The notes beneath the pieces were generated by a model, which searched no databases, was not told where the DNA came from, and was given only the letters and a program-made list of their open reading frames with translations. The position numbers and the translations under genes were made by a program. A DNA stretch of 64,000 nt, taken from JACVRW01 sp963819115 (lineage in GTDB: Bacteria > Actinomycetota > Thermoleophilia > Solirubrobacterales > Thermoleophilaceae). The stretch spans positions 1,426,001 to 1,490,000 of the forward strand of contig CAWFUR010000011.1 of NCBI GenBank assembly GCA_963819115.1, in the 5' to 3' direction. The number at the start of each line of letters is the position of its first letter. Position 1 is the stretch's first letter. Shown piece after piece: positions 20,761 to 28,555 of the stretch.

Positions 20761-20896
20761 GTCATCGCCCTCTTCTTCGTCCTACCTGCATTCCCCTTGA
20801 GCTTGCGGCTGGCGGCCGCCACGCGTTATTCCCCCCGAGGGGGGAGAAGAAGGAGAAGGCGCAGGTGAGACAGGCGCGGCATCGCCGAAAAGCCTA
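20761..20896 (-). promoter_or_regulatory. leuA leader: promoter, leader peptide and hairpins
   Basis: In transcription order: a -10 box TAGGCT (20891-20896) eight bases before the leader-peptide ATG, the peptide frame (20826-20882), and a 6 bp GC hairpin CCCCCC-TC-GGGGGG (20831-20844) that overlaps the last Leu and Pro codons and sits just before the stop. A 12 bp palindrome TGGCGGCCGCCA follows (within 20810-20825), then a purine-rich stretch ahead of leuA. Ribosome position on the Leu codons should decide whether the GC hairpin forms. No U-run terminator is seen, so control of translation is more likely than classical termination. Leader elements upstream of leuA have been predicted in Actinobacteria. 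Confidence 0.7.
20826..20882 (-). CDS. leuL: leuA leader peptide (Leu attenuator peptide)
   Basis: An 18-codon frame starting ATG at 20882 and ending TAA at 20826-20828. It translates as MPRLSHLRLLLLLPPRGE. Seven of 18 residues are leucine and five are consecutive (CTT CTC CTT CTT CTC, 20844-20858). It lies 65 bp before leuA on the same strand, right behind a -10 box, so the peptide would be read from a leaderless message. Such runs of the end-product amino acid define attenuation peptides. The gene symbol is given by analogy only. Confidence 0.72.
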   Translation of the reverse strand: MPRLSHLRLLLLLPPRGE

Positions 20897-20910
20897 GCGC
20901 GTCAGGCCAG

Positions 20911-21017
20911 GAGCACCGCAGCCCTGGCGAGGAGCGCAGCCCGATCGTCGATCGGGCGAGCACCGCAGCCCTGGCGAGGAGCGCAGCCCGATCGTCGATC
21001 GGGCGAGCACCGCAGCC
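20911..21017. repeat. Tandem palindromic repeat, 2.3 units of 47 bp
   Basis: Two identical 47 bp units (20911-20957 and 20958-21004) are followed by 13 bases of a third. Each unit contains a perfect inverted repeat GCCCGATCG-T-CGATCGGGC and the flank GAGCACCGCAGCC. It fills the space between the quinone oxidoreductase stop and the leuA promoter. A single copy of the core lies inside menE (28216-28254), so it is a dispersed element, not a local duplication. Confidence 0.8.
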
Positions 21018-21023
21018 ATGTAC

Positions 21024-22043
21024 TCAGACCTCGAGCACCACCTTGCCGATGTTCTCCCGGGCGTGCACGTAGCGGTGGGCATCGGGGCCTTGTTCGAGCG
21101 GGAACGTGCGCGCCACCACGGGCCGCAGCCGGCCCTCCTCGATCCAGGCGCTCAGGGGCTCCAGGTAGTCCTCGAGCGTGCCCTTCGCGTCCCAGAGCGC
21201 GAGCAGGTTCAGCCCGATCACCGCCTTGGACTCGCTCATCAGCTTCATCGGGCCGAAGCGCGGCATCTGGGCCAGCACCCGCAGCGCCCGGATGCGGCTC
21301 CGGCGCTCGCCGGCCTGAACCTCGGACGCTCCGAAGCACACCAGCCGCCCGCCGGGGCGCAGAAGCGAGTAGCTCTGCTTGAAGCTGCGCCCGCCGACGG
21401 CGTCCATCACCAGGTCGAGCGGCTGCTCCTCCCCCGTGATCCGGCGCACCTCGTCCACCACGTCGTGGGTCCGGTAGTCCACGGGATGGTCCACGCCGAA
21501 ACGGCGGATCGCTTCGTGCTTGGCCGGGGAGGCGGCGCCGAACACGTGGGCACCAACGATCTTCGCGATCTGGGTGGCCGAGATACCCACGCCGCCGGCG
21601 GCGGAGTGGATCAGGACCCGCTCGCCCTCCCGCAGGCCGCCGTACCGGATCAGGGCCGCGTACGCGGTGGCGTAGGTCACCGGCATTGCCGCGCCCTCGG
21701 CGTAGTTCCAGTGGTCGGGCAGCGGCGCCAGCTCAGTCGCGCCCGTGACCACCAGCTCCGCGTAGCCGCCGAAGCGGCATCCGCCCATCACCCGCTGCCC
21801 GACCTGGAAGCCCTCCACCTCGGGGCCGAGCGATTCCACCTCTCCGGCGATCTCGTACCCCACCACGCACGGCGGCTTCGGCGCCTCCGGGTACAGGCCG
21901 ACCCGCGCCATCAGGTCGGCGAAGTTGATCCCGGCAGCGCGGACCCTCACGCGCACCTGCCCGGGGCGGGGCTCGGGGTCGGGGCGCTCCTCAACCCTGA
22001 GCACCTCCGGGGGACCGTGCTCGGTGATCACGAGAGCGCGCAC
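21024..22043 (-). CDS. NADPH:quinone oxidoreductase-like medium-chain dehydrogenase
   Basis: 339-residue zinc-free MDR-family protein. It has a GroES-like N-terminal domain (VRVRAAGINFADLMAR near 32-47) and a Rossmann domain with HSAAGGVGISATQIAK near 145-160. The family reduces quinones or enones with NADPH; it resembles the QOR/VAT-1 group. The start is GTG at 22043 with a GAGAAT box six bases upstream. It lies upstream of leuA, separated by the tandem repeat, and is probably its own transcription unit. The substrate is unknown. Confidence 0.85.
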   Translation of the reverse strand: MRALVITEHGPPEVLRVEERPDPEPRPGQVRVRVRAAGINFADLMARVGLYPEAPKPPCVVGYEIAGEVESLGPEVEGFQVGQRVMGGCRFGGYAELVVTGATELAPLPDHWNYAEGAAMPVTYATAYAALIRYGGLREGERVLIHSAAGGVGISATQIAKIVGAHVFGAASPAKHEAIRRFGVDHPVDYRTHDVVDEVRRITGEEQPLDLVMDAVGGRSFKQSYSLLRPGGRLVCFGASEVQAGERRSRIRALRVLAQMPRFGPMKLMSESKAVIGLNLLALWDAKGTLEDYLEPLSAWIEEGRLRPVVARTFPLEQGPDAHRYVHARENIGKVVLEV

Positions 22044-22093
22044 GCGCGCATTCTCTCAACGGGCGAACGCCGGCGAGACCTCGCGGTGACGGA

Positions 22094-22786
22094 CTAGCGC
22101 GCCGAGGGCGAGCGGCCGGCCCGCGGGCGCTGCTTGTCCCCGGGCGCAGGCCGCTTGTAGCCCGCGGCCGTCTGCACGCTCGACGGGCGCCAGCGCGCTC
22201 CGCCCCGCACGGTCGGGATGCCCTCTCCGTTGAGGGTGTCCGCGATCGCCTGAAGGGTCATTCCGCTCTCCCGCATGGCGGCGATGCGTTGCTGAAGCGC
22301 GGGCTGGTCCTTCACCGAGCCACCGCCCCTGCTCGGCGTGCCGCCGTTGGCCGAGCGCGGCCTGGGCTTGCGCCGGAAGCGGGAGGTGGCCGGCGAAGCC
22401 GCGGCGCGCAGCGGCGCCGCGGGAGCGGGCGTGCCCCCGGACGAGCCCTCGGAGGGCGATGACGGCGCGCGCATGATCCACACGGCACCCGCGGCGAGCG
22501 CGGAAAGGCCCAGCCCGATGAGCAGGAACCCGGGCAGCGTGGAGCCGTTGTCGTTGTCCCCGCTGGCGGTTGCGGACGTCCGCACGGCGACCGGGCGCGT
22601 GGCCGGGCTGTCGCCGGACTTCAGCCGGGTCTTGCCCGCGTCGAGCGGATACTGGTGCACGAGCTCACGCGGCGGCTGGACGCGCTCAGCGGCCATCGCG
22701 GCGGGTGCGATGACGGCGAGCAGGCTTAGCAGCGCAAGAGCCGGCAACAGGCCGGACGAGCGAGCGGGGCGGGACCTTCCCTGCAC
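22094..22786 (-). CDS. Membrane-anchored protein with recombinase-like C-terminal helix-turn-helix
   Basis: 230 residues. The N-terminus is signal-like (about 12-32, ending AAMAA), then comes a short extracellular stretch with HQYPLDAG, a membrane helix (about 85-105), a Pro/Ala/Arg-rich cytoplasmic linker, and a tail near 165-215 that reads RIAAMRESGMTLQAIADTLN then GIPTVRGG and W. That tail resembles the Recombinase domain found after the catalytic domain of large serine recombinases, but there is no catalytic domain. A second gene (31307-33043) has the same plan. The start is GTG at 22786. Function unknown; a membrane-tethered DNA-binding role is a guess. Confidence 0.7.
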   Translation of the reverse strand: MQGRSRPARSSGLLPALALLSLLAVIAPAAMAAERVQPPRELVHQYPLDAGKTRLKSGDSPATRPVAVRTSATASGDNDNGSTLPGFLLIGLGLSALAAGAVWIMRAPSSPSEGSSGGTPAPAAPLRAAASPATSRFRRKPRPRSANGGTPSRGGGSVKDQPALQQRIAAMRESGMTLQAIADTLNGEGIPTVRGGARWRPSSVQTAAGYKRPAPGDKQRPRAGRSPSAR

Positions 22787-22870
22787 GATTCCCAGCCTGC
22801 CACAGGTTCAGGACGGCGTCGCGAAAGTCTGCCTTTTTTCCGGTCCTTCCGGCTTTTGCCGGTAACGCGC

Positions 22871-24484
22871 TCAGAGACTGACGGTGCGCCCGGCCACGAA
22901 GCCGTCGCTGCCCACGATCTCGTCCACCACGGCCTGCGGCACGGCGGCGTCGGCGGTCACGACCATCGTGGCCTGGCCGCCCGTGTGCGAGTCGGACTCG
23001 CGCCCCACCGCGGCGGACACCACGTTGATTCCCTTGTCACCGAGGGCGGTGCCGACCCGGCCCAGCATCCCGGGCCGGTCCTCGTAGCGGAAGATGGCCA
23101 GCTGGCGCTCGAGCTGGACGTTGAAGCGCGAGCCCCACGCCTCCAGCAGGTGGGAGCGGTCCAGGGTGCCGAGGGTGGTGCCCACTACCCGCGTGCGCTC
23201 GCCGCCGCTCACAACGGTGACCCTCACGAGGTCGGTGAAGTCGCGGGCGTGCGCGGTGTTCGTCTCGGTGACGGCGATGCCGCGCTCCTGAGCCAGCGAC
23301 GGCGCGTTCACGTCGTTGATCTCCTCCTCGGTGTGCCCGTGGAGCACGCCCTTCAGGACCTGGACGGTGAGCAGGCGGGTGTCGCGCTCGGCAATCCGGC
23401 CGCGGTACTCCACCTCGAGCCCATCCACCGAGGTGCCCTCGGCCAGAGCGGTGGCGATCCGCCCCAGGTCCCGGGCCAGGGTGAGGAAGCCGCCCAGCGC
23501 CTCCATGTCCTCGGCCGCGATGGCGGGCACGTTCACCGCGCTCGTGACCGTGCCGCCGGTGAGGGCGGCCACCACCTGCTCGGCGGCCTGGTAGCCCGCG
23601 CGGTCGGTGGCCTCGGCGGTGGAGGCCCCGAGGTGCGGGGTCACCACCACGGCCGCATGGCCGAAAAGGGGGTGCTCGGTGACCGGCTCCTCGCGGAAGA
23701 CGTCGAGCGCGGCCCCGGCCACCTTGCCGGAGTCGATCGCCTGCTTCAGGTCCTCGTCCACCAAGAGGCCCCCGCGAGCCACGTTGATCACGCGGACGCC
23801 GTCCTTCATCTTGGCGAACGCCTCGGTGTTCAGCCAGTCGCGCGTCTCGGGAGTGACCGGCAGGTGGATGGTCACGAAGTCGGCCCGGGCGTAGAGGTCG
23901 TCGGAGGTGTCCATTCGCTCGACTCCGGCCTCGCGGAAGCGCTCCTCGGCCACGTAGGCGTCGAAGGCGATCACCTTCATCCCGAATCCGAGCGCGCGGT
24001 GGGCCACGAGCTGGCCTATGCGGCCGAAGCCGAGAACGCCGAGCGTCTTGTCGTACAGCTCCACGCCGCTGAACTTGGAGCGCTCCCATGCGCCTCCGAT
24101 GAGCGACGCATGCGCCTGGGGCACGTTGCGAGCGAGGGCCAGGAGCAGCGCCATGGTGTGCTCGGCCGCGGTGACCACGTTGGACTGGGGCGCGTTGGCC
24201 ACCACCACGCCGCGCTTGGTGGCGGCGTCCACGTCCACGTTGTCCACGCCCACGCCGGCGCGCCCCACCGCGCGGAGCCGCGTGGCCTTGGAGAGAAGGT
24301 CCTCGGTGAGCTTGGTGGCCGAGCGGATCAGGATGCCGTCGAACTCGCCGATGCGGCTCTCCAGCTCCTCCTGGGACCAGTCGGTCCCCATCTCCACGTC
24401 AAGGCCGGCCTGCCGGAGCAGATCCACCCCGGAGTCGCCGATCTTCTCCTTGACGAGGACGCGGGCGGGTCCGTCGGCGCTCAC
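22871..24484 (-). CDS. serA: D-3-phosphoglycerate dehydrogenase
   Basis: First step of serine synthesis: 3-phosphoglycerate to phosphohydroxypyruvate with NAD. The 537 residues are of the long (type 1) form: catalytic/Rossmann core with GFGRIGQ near 150, NVARGGLL with the substrate Arg, TPHLGAST with the catalytic His, then the allosteric substrate-binding domain and a C-terminal ACT domain from about 460 (FRYEDRPGMLGRVG), which senses serine. The start is GTG at 24484, overlapping the TGA of the aminotransferase by four bases; the frame upstream of that is only open by composition. Confidence 0.96.
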   Translation of the reverse strand: MSADGPARVLVKEKIGDSGVDLLRQAGLDVEMGTDWSQEELESRIGEFDGILIRSATKLTEDLLSKATRLRAVGRAGVGVDNVDVDAATKRGVVVANAPQSNVVTAAEHTMALLLALARNVPQAHASLIGGAWERSKFSGVELYDKTLGVLGFGRIGQLVAHRALGFGMKVIAFDAYVAEERFREAGVERMDTSDDLYARADFVTIHLPVTPETRDWLNTEAFAKMKDGVRVINVARGGLLVDEDLKQAIDSGKVAGAALDVFREEPVTEHPLFGHAAVVVTPHLGASTAEATDRAGYQAAEQVVAALTGGTVTSAVNVPAIAAEDMEALGGFLTLARDLGRIATALAEGTSVDGLEVEYRGRIAERDTRLLTVQVLKGVLHGHTEEEINDVNAPSLAQERGIAVTETNTAHARDFTDLVRVTVVSGGERTRVVGTTLGTLDRSHLLEAWGSRFNVQLERQLAIFRYEDRPGMLGRVGTALGDKGINVVSAAVGRESDSHTGGQATMVVTADAAVPQAVVDEIVGSDGFVAGRTVSL

Positions 24485-25671
24485 GCGGCGGCGGACACCG
24501 AGACGCCCGACTCGAGGAACACCCGCTGGGCGGCGGCCACGCCGGCGCCCAGCTCCACGTCGTGTCCCAGCTCGGATAGCGTCATCTCGAACGCGGCCAG
24601 CGTCATCAGGATGTCGAAGGCCCCGAAGTACCCGCAGTGGGCGAGCCGGGCGATCCGGCCCTTCAGCTGGGCCTGGCCGCCGGCGATCGTGATGCCGTAG
24701 TGGTCGCGCATGACGCTCGGCACCTTGGCGCCTTCGATGTCGTCCGGCAGGTTGATGGCCGTGACCACGTTCGCGTTGTCGTCCTCCGGGCCGAAGGTGT
24801 CCAGGTCGAGCGCGCGGACGGCCTCGCGGCACGCGCGGCCCAGGAGGCGATGGCGCTCGAACACCTCCGCGAGCCCCTCGTCCTCGATCATCCCCAGAGC
24901 CACGTCCAGAGCGGCCACGAGGCCGACGGCCGGGGTGAAGGGGCTGTCGGGTGGGTCCTTGCGCTGTCCGGCCACGGTCTTGGCCCAGTCGAAGTAGAAG
25001 CGCTGGCTGTCGGTGGCGGCCGCGTAGTCGAGTGCCGCCTGGTTGGGGCTGACGAAGGCCAGGCCGGGAGGCGACATGAGCGCCTTCTGCGAGCCGGAGA
25101 CCACCACGTCGATGTTCCACTCGTCCTGGGGCAGAGACACGGCCCCGAGGCCGGACACCGCGTCCACCACGATCAGCGCGCCGTGCCGGTGGGCCACCTC
25201 GCCCAGCTCCCGGACGTCGTTGATCACGCCGGTGGAGGTCTCGGAGAAGGTGGTGAAGACCACCTCCACGCCGGGGTTCTCCCCCAGCCTGCGGTCCAGC
25301 TCGGCGGGGTCGACCTTCTGGCCCCACTCGGTCTCCCAGTGGATGGTGTCCCCGCCCCAGGTGTCGGACAGCTCGGCCCAGCGCTCGCCGAACTTGCCGC
25401 AGGAGGCCACGAGGGCGGGCTGCCCGCGGCGGACGAGGTTGGCCACGGCGGACTCGAGGGCACCCGAGCCGGAGCTGGAGAACATCAGCACCTCGTTGGA
25501 GGTGGCGAACACGTCCTTGAGGCGCCTGAGCGCGCGGGCGTACACGTCCACGAAGGACGGCGCCCGGTGGTACAGCATCGGCTCGGCCATCACCTGCGAC
25601 ACGGCCGGGGGCAGCGGGGTCGGCCCGGCGGTCATGAGGTACTGCTTGAGGTACGGATTCGCGTTCGGCAT
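24481..25671 (-). CDS. Class V PLP aminotransferase, probable phosphoserine aminotransferase
   Basis: 396-residue fold type I enzyme related to serine-glyoxylate/alanine-glyoxylate aminotransferases: TAGPTPLPP at the start, SSSGSGALESA near 80, FSETSTGV, and SGSQKALMSPPGL with the PLP Lys near 193. It overlaps serA by four bases. No classical serC is nearby, and SgaA-like enzymes next to serA act as phosphoserine aminotransferases in several lineages, so I infer that role. The ATG at 25671 follows TATATT by ten bases; a longer start would overlap the upstream gene. Confidence 0.88.
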   Translation of the reverse strand: MPNANPYLKQYLMTAGPTPLPPAVSQVMAEPMLYHRAPSFVDVYARALRRLKDVFATSNEVLMFSSSGSGALESAVANLVRRGQPALVASCGKFGERWAELSDTWGGDTIHWETEWGQKVDPAELDRRLGENPGVEVVFTTFSETSTGVINDVRELGEVAHRHGALIVVDAVSGLGAVSLPQDEWNIDVVVSGSQKALMSPPGLAFVSPNQAALDYAAATDSQRFYFDWAKTVAGQRKDPPDSPFTPAVGLVAALDVALGMIEDEGLAEVFERHRLLGRACREAVRALDLDTFGPEDDNANVVTAINLPDDIEGAKVPSVMRDHYGITIAGGQAQLKGRIARLAHCGYFGAFDILMTLAAFEMTLSELGHDVELGAGVAAAQRVFLESGVSVSAAA

Positions 25672-25681
25672 CGAACGGGCG

Positions 25682-25687
25682 AATATA
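25682..25687 (-). promoter_or_regulatory. -10 box for the serA operon
   Basis: The minus strand reads TATATT, the closest match to TATAAT in the window. It lies ten bases before the ATG of the aminotransferase gene and just past the stop of the upstream membrane protein gene. The predicted 5' leader is about 3-4 bases. Confidence 0.55.
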
Positions 25688-25690
25688 GCG

Positions 25691-26230
25691 TCAGACCAGG
25701 AGGTGCGCCGCAATCCGGATCGTCGTGGCGCCCAGGCGCAGGGGAGCGCTGACGCTCTGCCCGCTGTCGTACTCGTCCTGGAGGTCGTTGCGGAAGCTGT
25801 CGTCGGTCAGCGCCAGGACCAGGACGGCTATCCAGGCGATCGTGGCCAGCACGGCCAGGCCGAGGGCGACGATCCCGATCACGAACCCCGCCTGGGCCAG
25901 GCCTCCGTGCTTCTGGGTGCGCCCCGACGCCACGAGGCGCCTGCCCTTCCGGGAGTACACGATCCCGGCGATCGCGAGTCCGACGGAGACGATGCTGGAG
26001 AGGCCGGCGCTGAGGAGCACCAGCGAGCCGCCCACGAGCGAGAGCACGAACCCGGCCACGGCGTCACCGTTGTCGGGCTGGGCGGCGCCGGGCGTCCAGT
26101 GGCCCGGCGGTGGCTGCTGCTGCCAGGCGGGCTGTGCCGGCGCGGGCGGCACCCCGGGCGCCGGGGCGAGCTCCGGCTCCGGCCCGGCGGGCTCCGGAGG
26201 GAGGAACCCCGGCGTCCGCCCCTCCTCCAT
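25691..26230 (-). CDS. DUF4190-like membrane protein with Pro-rich N-terminus
   Basis: 179 residues. A Pro/Ala/Gln-rich cytoplasmic N-terminus of about 50 residues is followed by two long hydrophobic segments (about 58-92 and 112-142), each with the small-residue spacing of DUF4190 proteins (AVAGFVLSLVGG; LAQAGFVIGIVALGLAV). Between them is a short basic loop SRKGRRL. ATG at 26230, one base after the ilvC stop, so it is co-transcribed with ilvC. Function unknown. Confidence 0.75.
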   Translation of the reverse strand: MEEGRTPGFLPPEPAGPEPELAPAPGVPPAPAQPAWQQQPPPGHWTPGAAQPDNGDAVAGFVLSLVGGSLVLLSAGLSSIVSVGLAIAGIVYSRKGRRLVASGRTQKHGGLAQAGFVIGIVALGLAVLATIAWIAVLVLALTDDSFRNDLQDEYDSGQSVSAPLRLGATTIRIAAHLLV

Positions 26231-26231
26231 C

Positions 26232-27221
26232 TCAGAACTCCGTGTCGATCCAGTCCATCATCGAGCGGAGCTCCTTGCCCTCGCGCTCGATCTGGTGGTT
26301 CTGCTCCTCGGCGCGCATGCGCTGGAAGTTCTCCTGGCCCGCCTTGTTCTCCGCGATCCACTCGCGGGCGAACTCGCCGGACTGGATCTCGCCGAGGATC
26401 TTCTTCATCGCCTCGCGGGTGTGGTCGTCCACGATCCGCTTGCCACGCGTGAGATCGCCGTACTCGGCGGTGTTGGAGATCGAGTAGCGCATCCCGGTGA
26501 TGCCCTTCTCGTACATGAGGTCCACGATCAGCTTCAGCTCGTGCAGGCACTCGAAGTAGGCCATGCGCGGGTCGTACCCCGCGTCCACGAGCGTCTCGTA
26601 GCCGGCCTTGACCAGCTCGGACACGCCGCCGCAGAGCACGGCCTGCTCGCCGAACAGGTCGGTCTCGGTCTCGTCCTTGAAGCTGGTCTCGATCACGCCC
26701 GCGCGGGTGCAGCCGATGCCGCGCGCGTAGGCCAACACCATGTCGCGGGCGCTCCCGGACGCGTCGCGGTGGATGGCCACCAGGCCGGGCACGCCGTGGC
26801 CCTCCACGAACTGGCGGCGGACCAGGTGGCCGGGACCCTTGGGTGCGGCCATGCCCACGTCCACCTCGGGCCCGGGATCCACCGTCTCGTAGTGGATCGA
26901 GAACCCGTGGGCGAACATCAGGAGGTTGCCGGGCGCGATGCCGTCGCGGATCTCCGACTCCCACACCTCACCCTGCTTCTCGTCGGGCAGGAGCACCATC
27001 ACCACGTCGCCCTCACTGGCGGCGTTGGCCACCGACTCGACGCGCAGGCCGTCGTCGCGGGCCTTGGCGGCGGAATCGGAGCCCTCGCGAAGGCCGACCA
27101 CGACCTCGACTCCCGAGTCCTTCAGGTTGAGCGCGTGCGCGTGGCCCTGAGAGCCGTAGCCGAGCACCGCGACGGTCTTGCCGTCGAGCTTTCCGAGGTC
27201 AGCGTCCTTGTCGTAGATCAT
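26232..27221 (-). CDS. ilvC: Ketol-acid reductoisomerase
   Basis: Second common step of Val/Leu/Ile synthesis: isomerises and reduces acetolactate or acetohydroxybutyrate using NADPH and Mg. The 329-residue class I enzyme has GYGSQGHAHALNLKDSG (22-38), the KGPGHLVR motif, and the Mg/substrate Asp and Glu residues in DETETDLFGEQ. It is separate from ilvBN (45742-47980). A promoter box TGTAGAGT lies nine bases before the ATG, inside the menE stop region. Confidence 0.97.
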   Translation of the reverse strand: MIYDKDADLGKLDGKTVAVLGYGSQGHAHALNLKDSGVEVVVGLREGSDSAAKARDDGLRVESVANAASEGDVVMVLLPDEKQGEVWESEIRDGIAPGNLLMFAHGFSIHYETVDPGPEVDVGMAAPKGPGHLVRRQFVEGHGVPGLVAIHRDASGSARDMVLAYARGIGCTRAGVIETSFKDETETDLFGEQAVLCGGVSELVKAGYETLVDAGYDPRMAYFECLHELKLIVDLMYEKGITGMRYSISNTAEYGDLTRGKRIVDDHTREAMKKILGEIQSGEFAREWIAENKAGQENFQRMRAEEQNHQIEREGKELRSMMDWIDTEF

Positions 27222-27230
27222 CGCGGCGGG

Positions 27231-27236
27231 ACTCTA
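27231..27236 (-). promoter_or_regulatory. Extended -10 box for ilvC
   Basis: The minus strand reads TGTAGAGT (TAGAGT at 27231-27236 with a TG ahead of it), nine bases before the ilvC ATG. It overlaps the stop codon of menE, so ilvC can be transcribed apart from menE with almost no leader. Confidence 0.5.
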
Positions 27237-28484
27237 CAGCCGGGTGCGCACGAGCTTTCCGGCGGCGTTGCGCGGCAGCTCCCGGAGCACGGTCACCCGT
27301 TTCGGGACCTCGTGCGGAGCCAGGCGCCCGCGACACCACTCGCGCAGCTCGTCCTCGGTGGCCGCGCCGCGCAGCACCACGAACGCGGCCACCGCCTCGC
27401 CCCAGTCCGGATCGGGCTCCCCCACCACCCCCGCGTCCGCCACGGCCGGATGGGCGCTCAGCACCGCCTCCACCGCCGCGGGGGCCACGTTCTCGCCGCC
27501 GGTCACGATCAGGTCCTTGATGCGGTCCTCCACGTACAGGCGCCCGCCGGCGTCGAGCCGGCCCCGGTCGCCGGTATGGAGCCAGCCGTCCTCGGCCACG
27601 GCGCCGGCGGCCACCATCGCCCCGCGGAACAGGATCTCGCCGTCGTCCCCCAGCGCCATGTCCACCCCCTCGAGCGCACGGCCGGGGATCCCCGCCACCA
27701 CCTGGGAGCAGGTCTCGGTCATCCCGTAGACCGGCACCACCGGAATGCCCGTTGCGGCCGCCCAGTCGAGCAGCCCGGGCGCCACCGGGCCGCCGCCCAG
27801 AGCCACGGCGCGAAGACCGGGGGCGCTCTCCAGCCCGGCGTCGCGAAGGCGCGCGAGCATGGTGGGCACGAGCGACACCAGCGTGACCTCGCCCGCCTCG
27901 AGCGTCGCCATCACCCGGTCCACGTCGAAGCGCTCGTGAACGACCGCGGTGGTCTGGTTGATCACGCTTCGCACCAGGACCCCCAGCCCTCCCACATGGT
28001 GAAGAGGAAGCGGGCAGAGCCAGCGGTCCCCCGGCTCCATCCCCAGCGCGTCGCGCGAGGCCCGGGCGCTGGCCAGGTGGTTGGCGTAGGTGAGCTCCAC
28101 CGCCTTGGGCACGCCGGTGGTGCCGGAGCTGCGGATGACCGTGAACACCTCGTCCTCCCCCACCTCCGTTCGCAGCGCCTCCTGGCCCTCCGGCCCGTCC
28201 GGCAGGGAGGCCAGGGAGGAGCGCAGCCCGATCGCCGATCGGGCGAGCACCGCACCATGCCCTACGGGACCGGGCGCGTCCGGCCGGCCGCGGGGGTCGA
28301 GCGGGCAGAGCACCGCGCCCAGCCGCGGCAGTGCGTGGAGCAGCACGCAGAAGTCGCGCCCGGGAGCGAGTGTGGTGGACACCCGGTCGCCCTCGCCCAC
28401 GCCCTGCCCGGCCAGCCGGCGCGCGCATGCCGTGGCCGCCTCGTCCAGCTCCTCGTAGGTGAGCGCGCGTGCGCCGTCCACCAC
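27234..28484 (-). CDS. menE: o-Succinylbenzoate-CoA ligase
   Basis: Activates o-succinylbenzoate with ATP and CoA in menaquinone synthesis. The 416 residues show adenylate-forming motifs: SSGTTGVPKA, YGMTETCSQ, GWLHTGDRG and the C-terminal GGENVAPAAVE with PRNAAGKL. It is shorter than most MenE. The annotated GTG at 28484 is probably not the true N-terminus: family-like residues (LDEWLTSAARARPGHPA) are encoded just upstream, but that segment has only a CTG (28533-28535) as possible start, about where a leaderless transcript would begin. About 13 residues (near 77-90) come from an inserted palindromic repeat. The men context makes the assignment firm. Confidence 0.9.
   Translation of the reverse strand: MVDGARALTYEELDEAATACARRLAGQGVGEGDRVSTTLAPGRDFCVLLHALPRLGAVLCPLDPRGRPDAPGPVGHGAVLARSAIGLRSSLASLPDGPEGQEALRTEVGEDEVFTVIRSSGTTGVPKAVELTYANHLASARASRDALGMEPGDRWLCPLPLHHVGGLGVLVRSVINQTTAVVHERFDVDRVMATLEAGEVTLVSLVPTMLARLRDAGLESAPGLRAVALGGGPVAPGLLDWAAATGIPVVPVYGMTETCSQVVAGIPGRALEGVDMALGDDGEILFRGAMVAAGAVAEDGWLHTGDRGRLDAGGRLYVEDRIKDLIVTGGENVAPAAVEAVLSAHPAVADAGVVGEPDPDWGEAVAAFVVLRGAATEDELREWCRGRLAPHEVPKRVTVLRELPRNAAGKLVRTRL
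28216..28254. repeat. Palindromic repeat copy inside menE
   Basis: This 39 bp segment matches the tandem units at 20911-21017 except for one base at the palindrome centre (GCCCGATCG-C-CGATCGGGC). It is read in frame through menE as AVLARSAIGLRSS-like residues, in the N-terminal domain well before the ATP-binding motif. It looks like an element tolerated in a coding sequence. Confidence 0.78.
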
Positions 28485-28541
28485 GGCCGGGTGGCCGGGT
28501 CGCGCACGTGCTGCGGAGGTCAGCCACTCGTCCAGCGCAAC

Positions 28542-28548
28542 TATCGTA
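28542..28548. promoter_or_regulatory. Overlapping divergent -10 boxes for menB and menE
   Basis: TATCGT on the plus strand (28542-28547) ends eight bases before the menB ATG, and TACGAT on the minus strand (28543-28548) points to menE. One seven-base stretch can thus serve both directions. Neither side has a Shine-Dalgarno sequence, so both messages are likely leaderless. Confidence 0.5.
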
Positions 28549-28555
28549 CGGCGCG

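Noticed and set aside
22787..22870. CCGGCTTTTGCCGG hairpin and T-run between serA and the next gene as a terminator
   Set aside because: The T-run precedes the hairpin on the plus strand and would be an A-run after it in the minus-strand transcript, so it is not an intrinsic terminator for serA.
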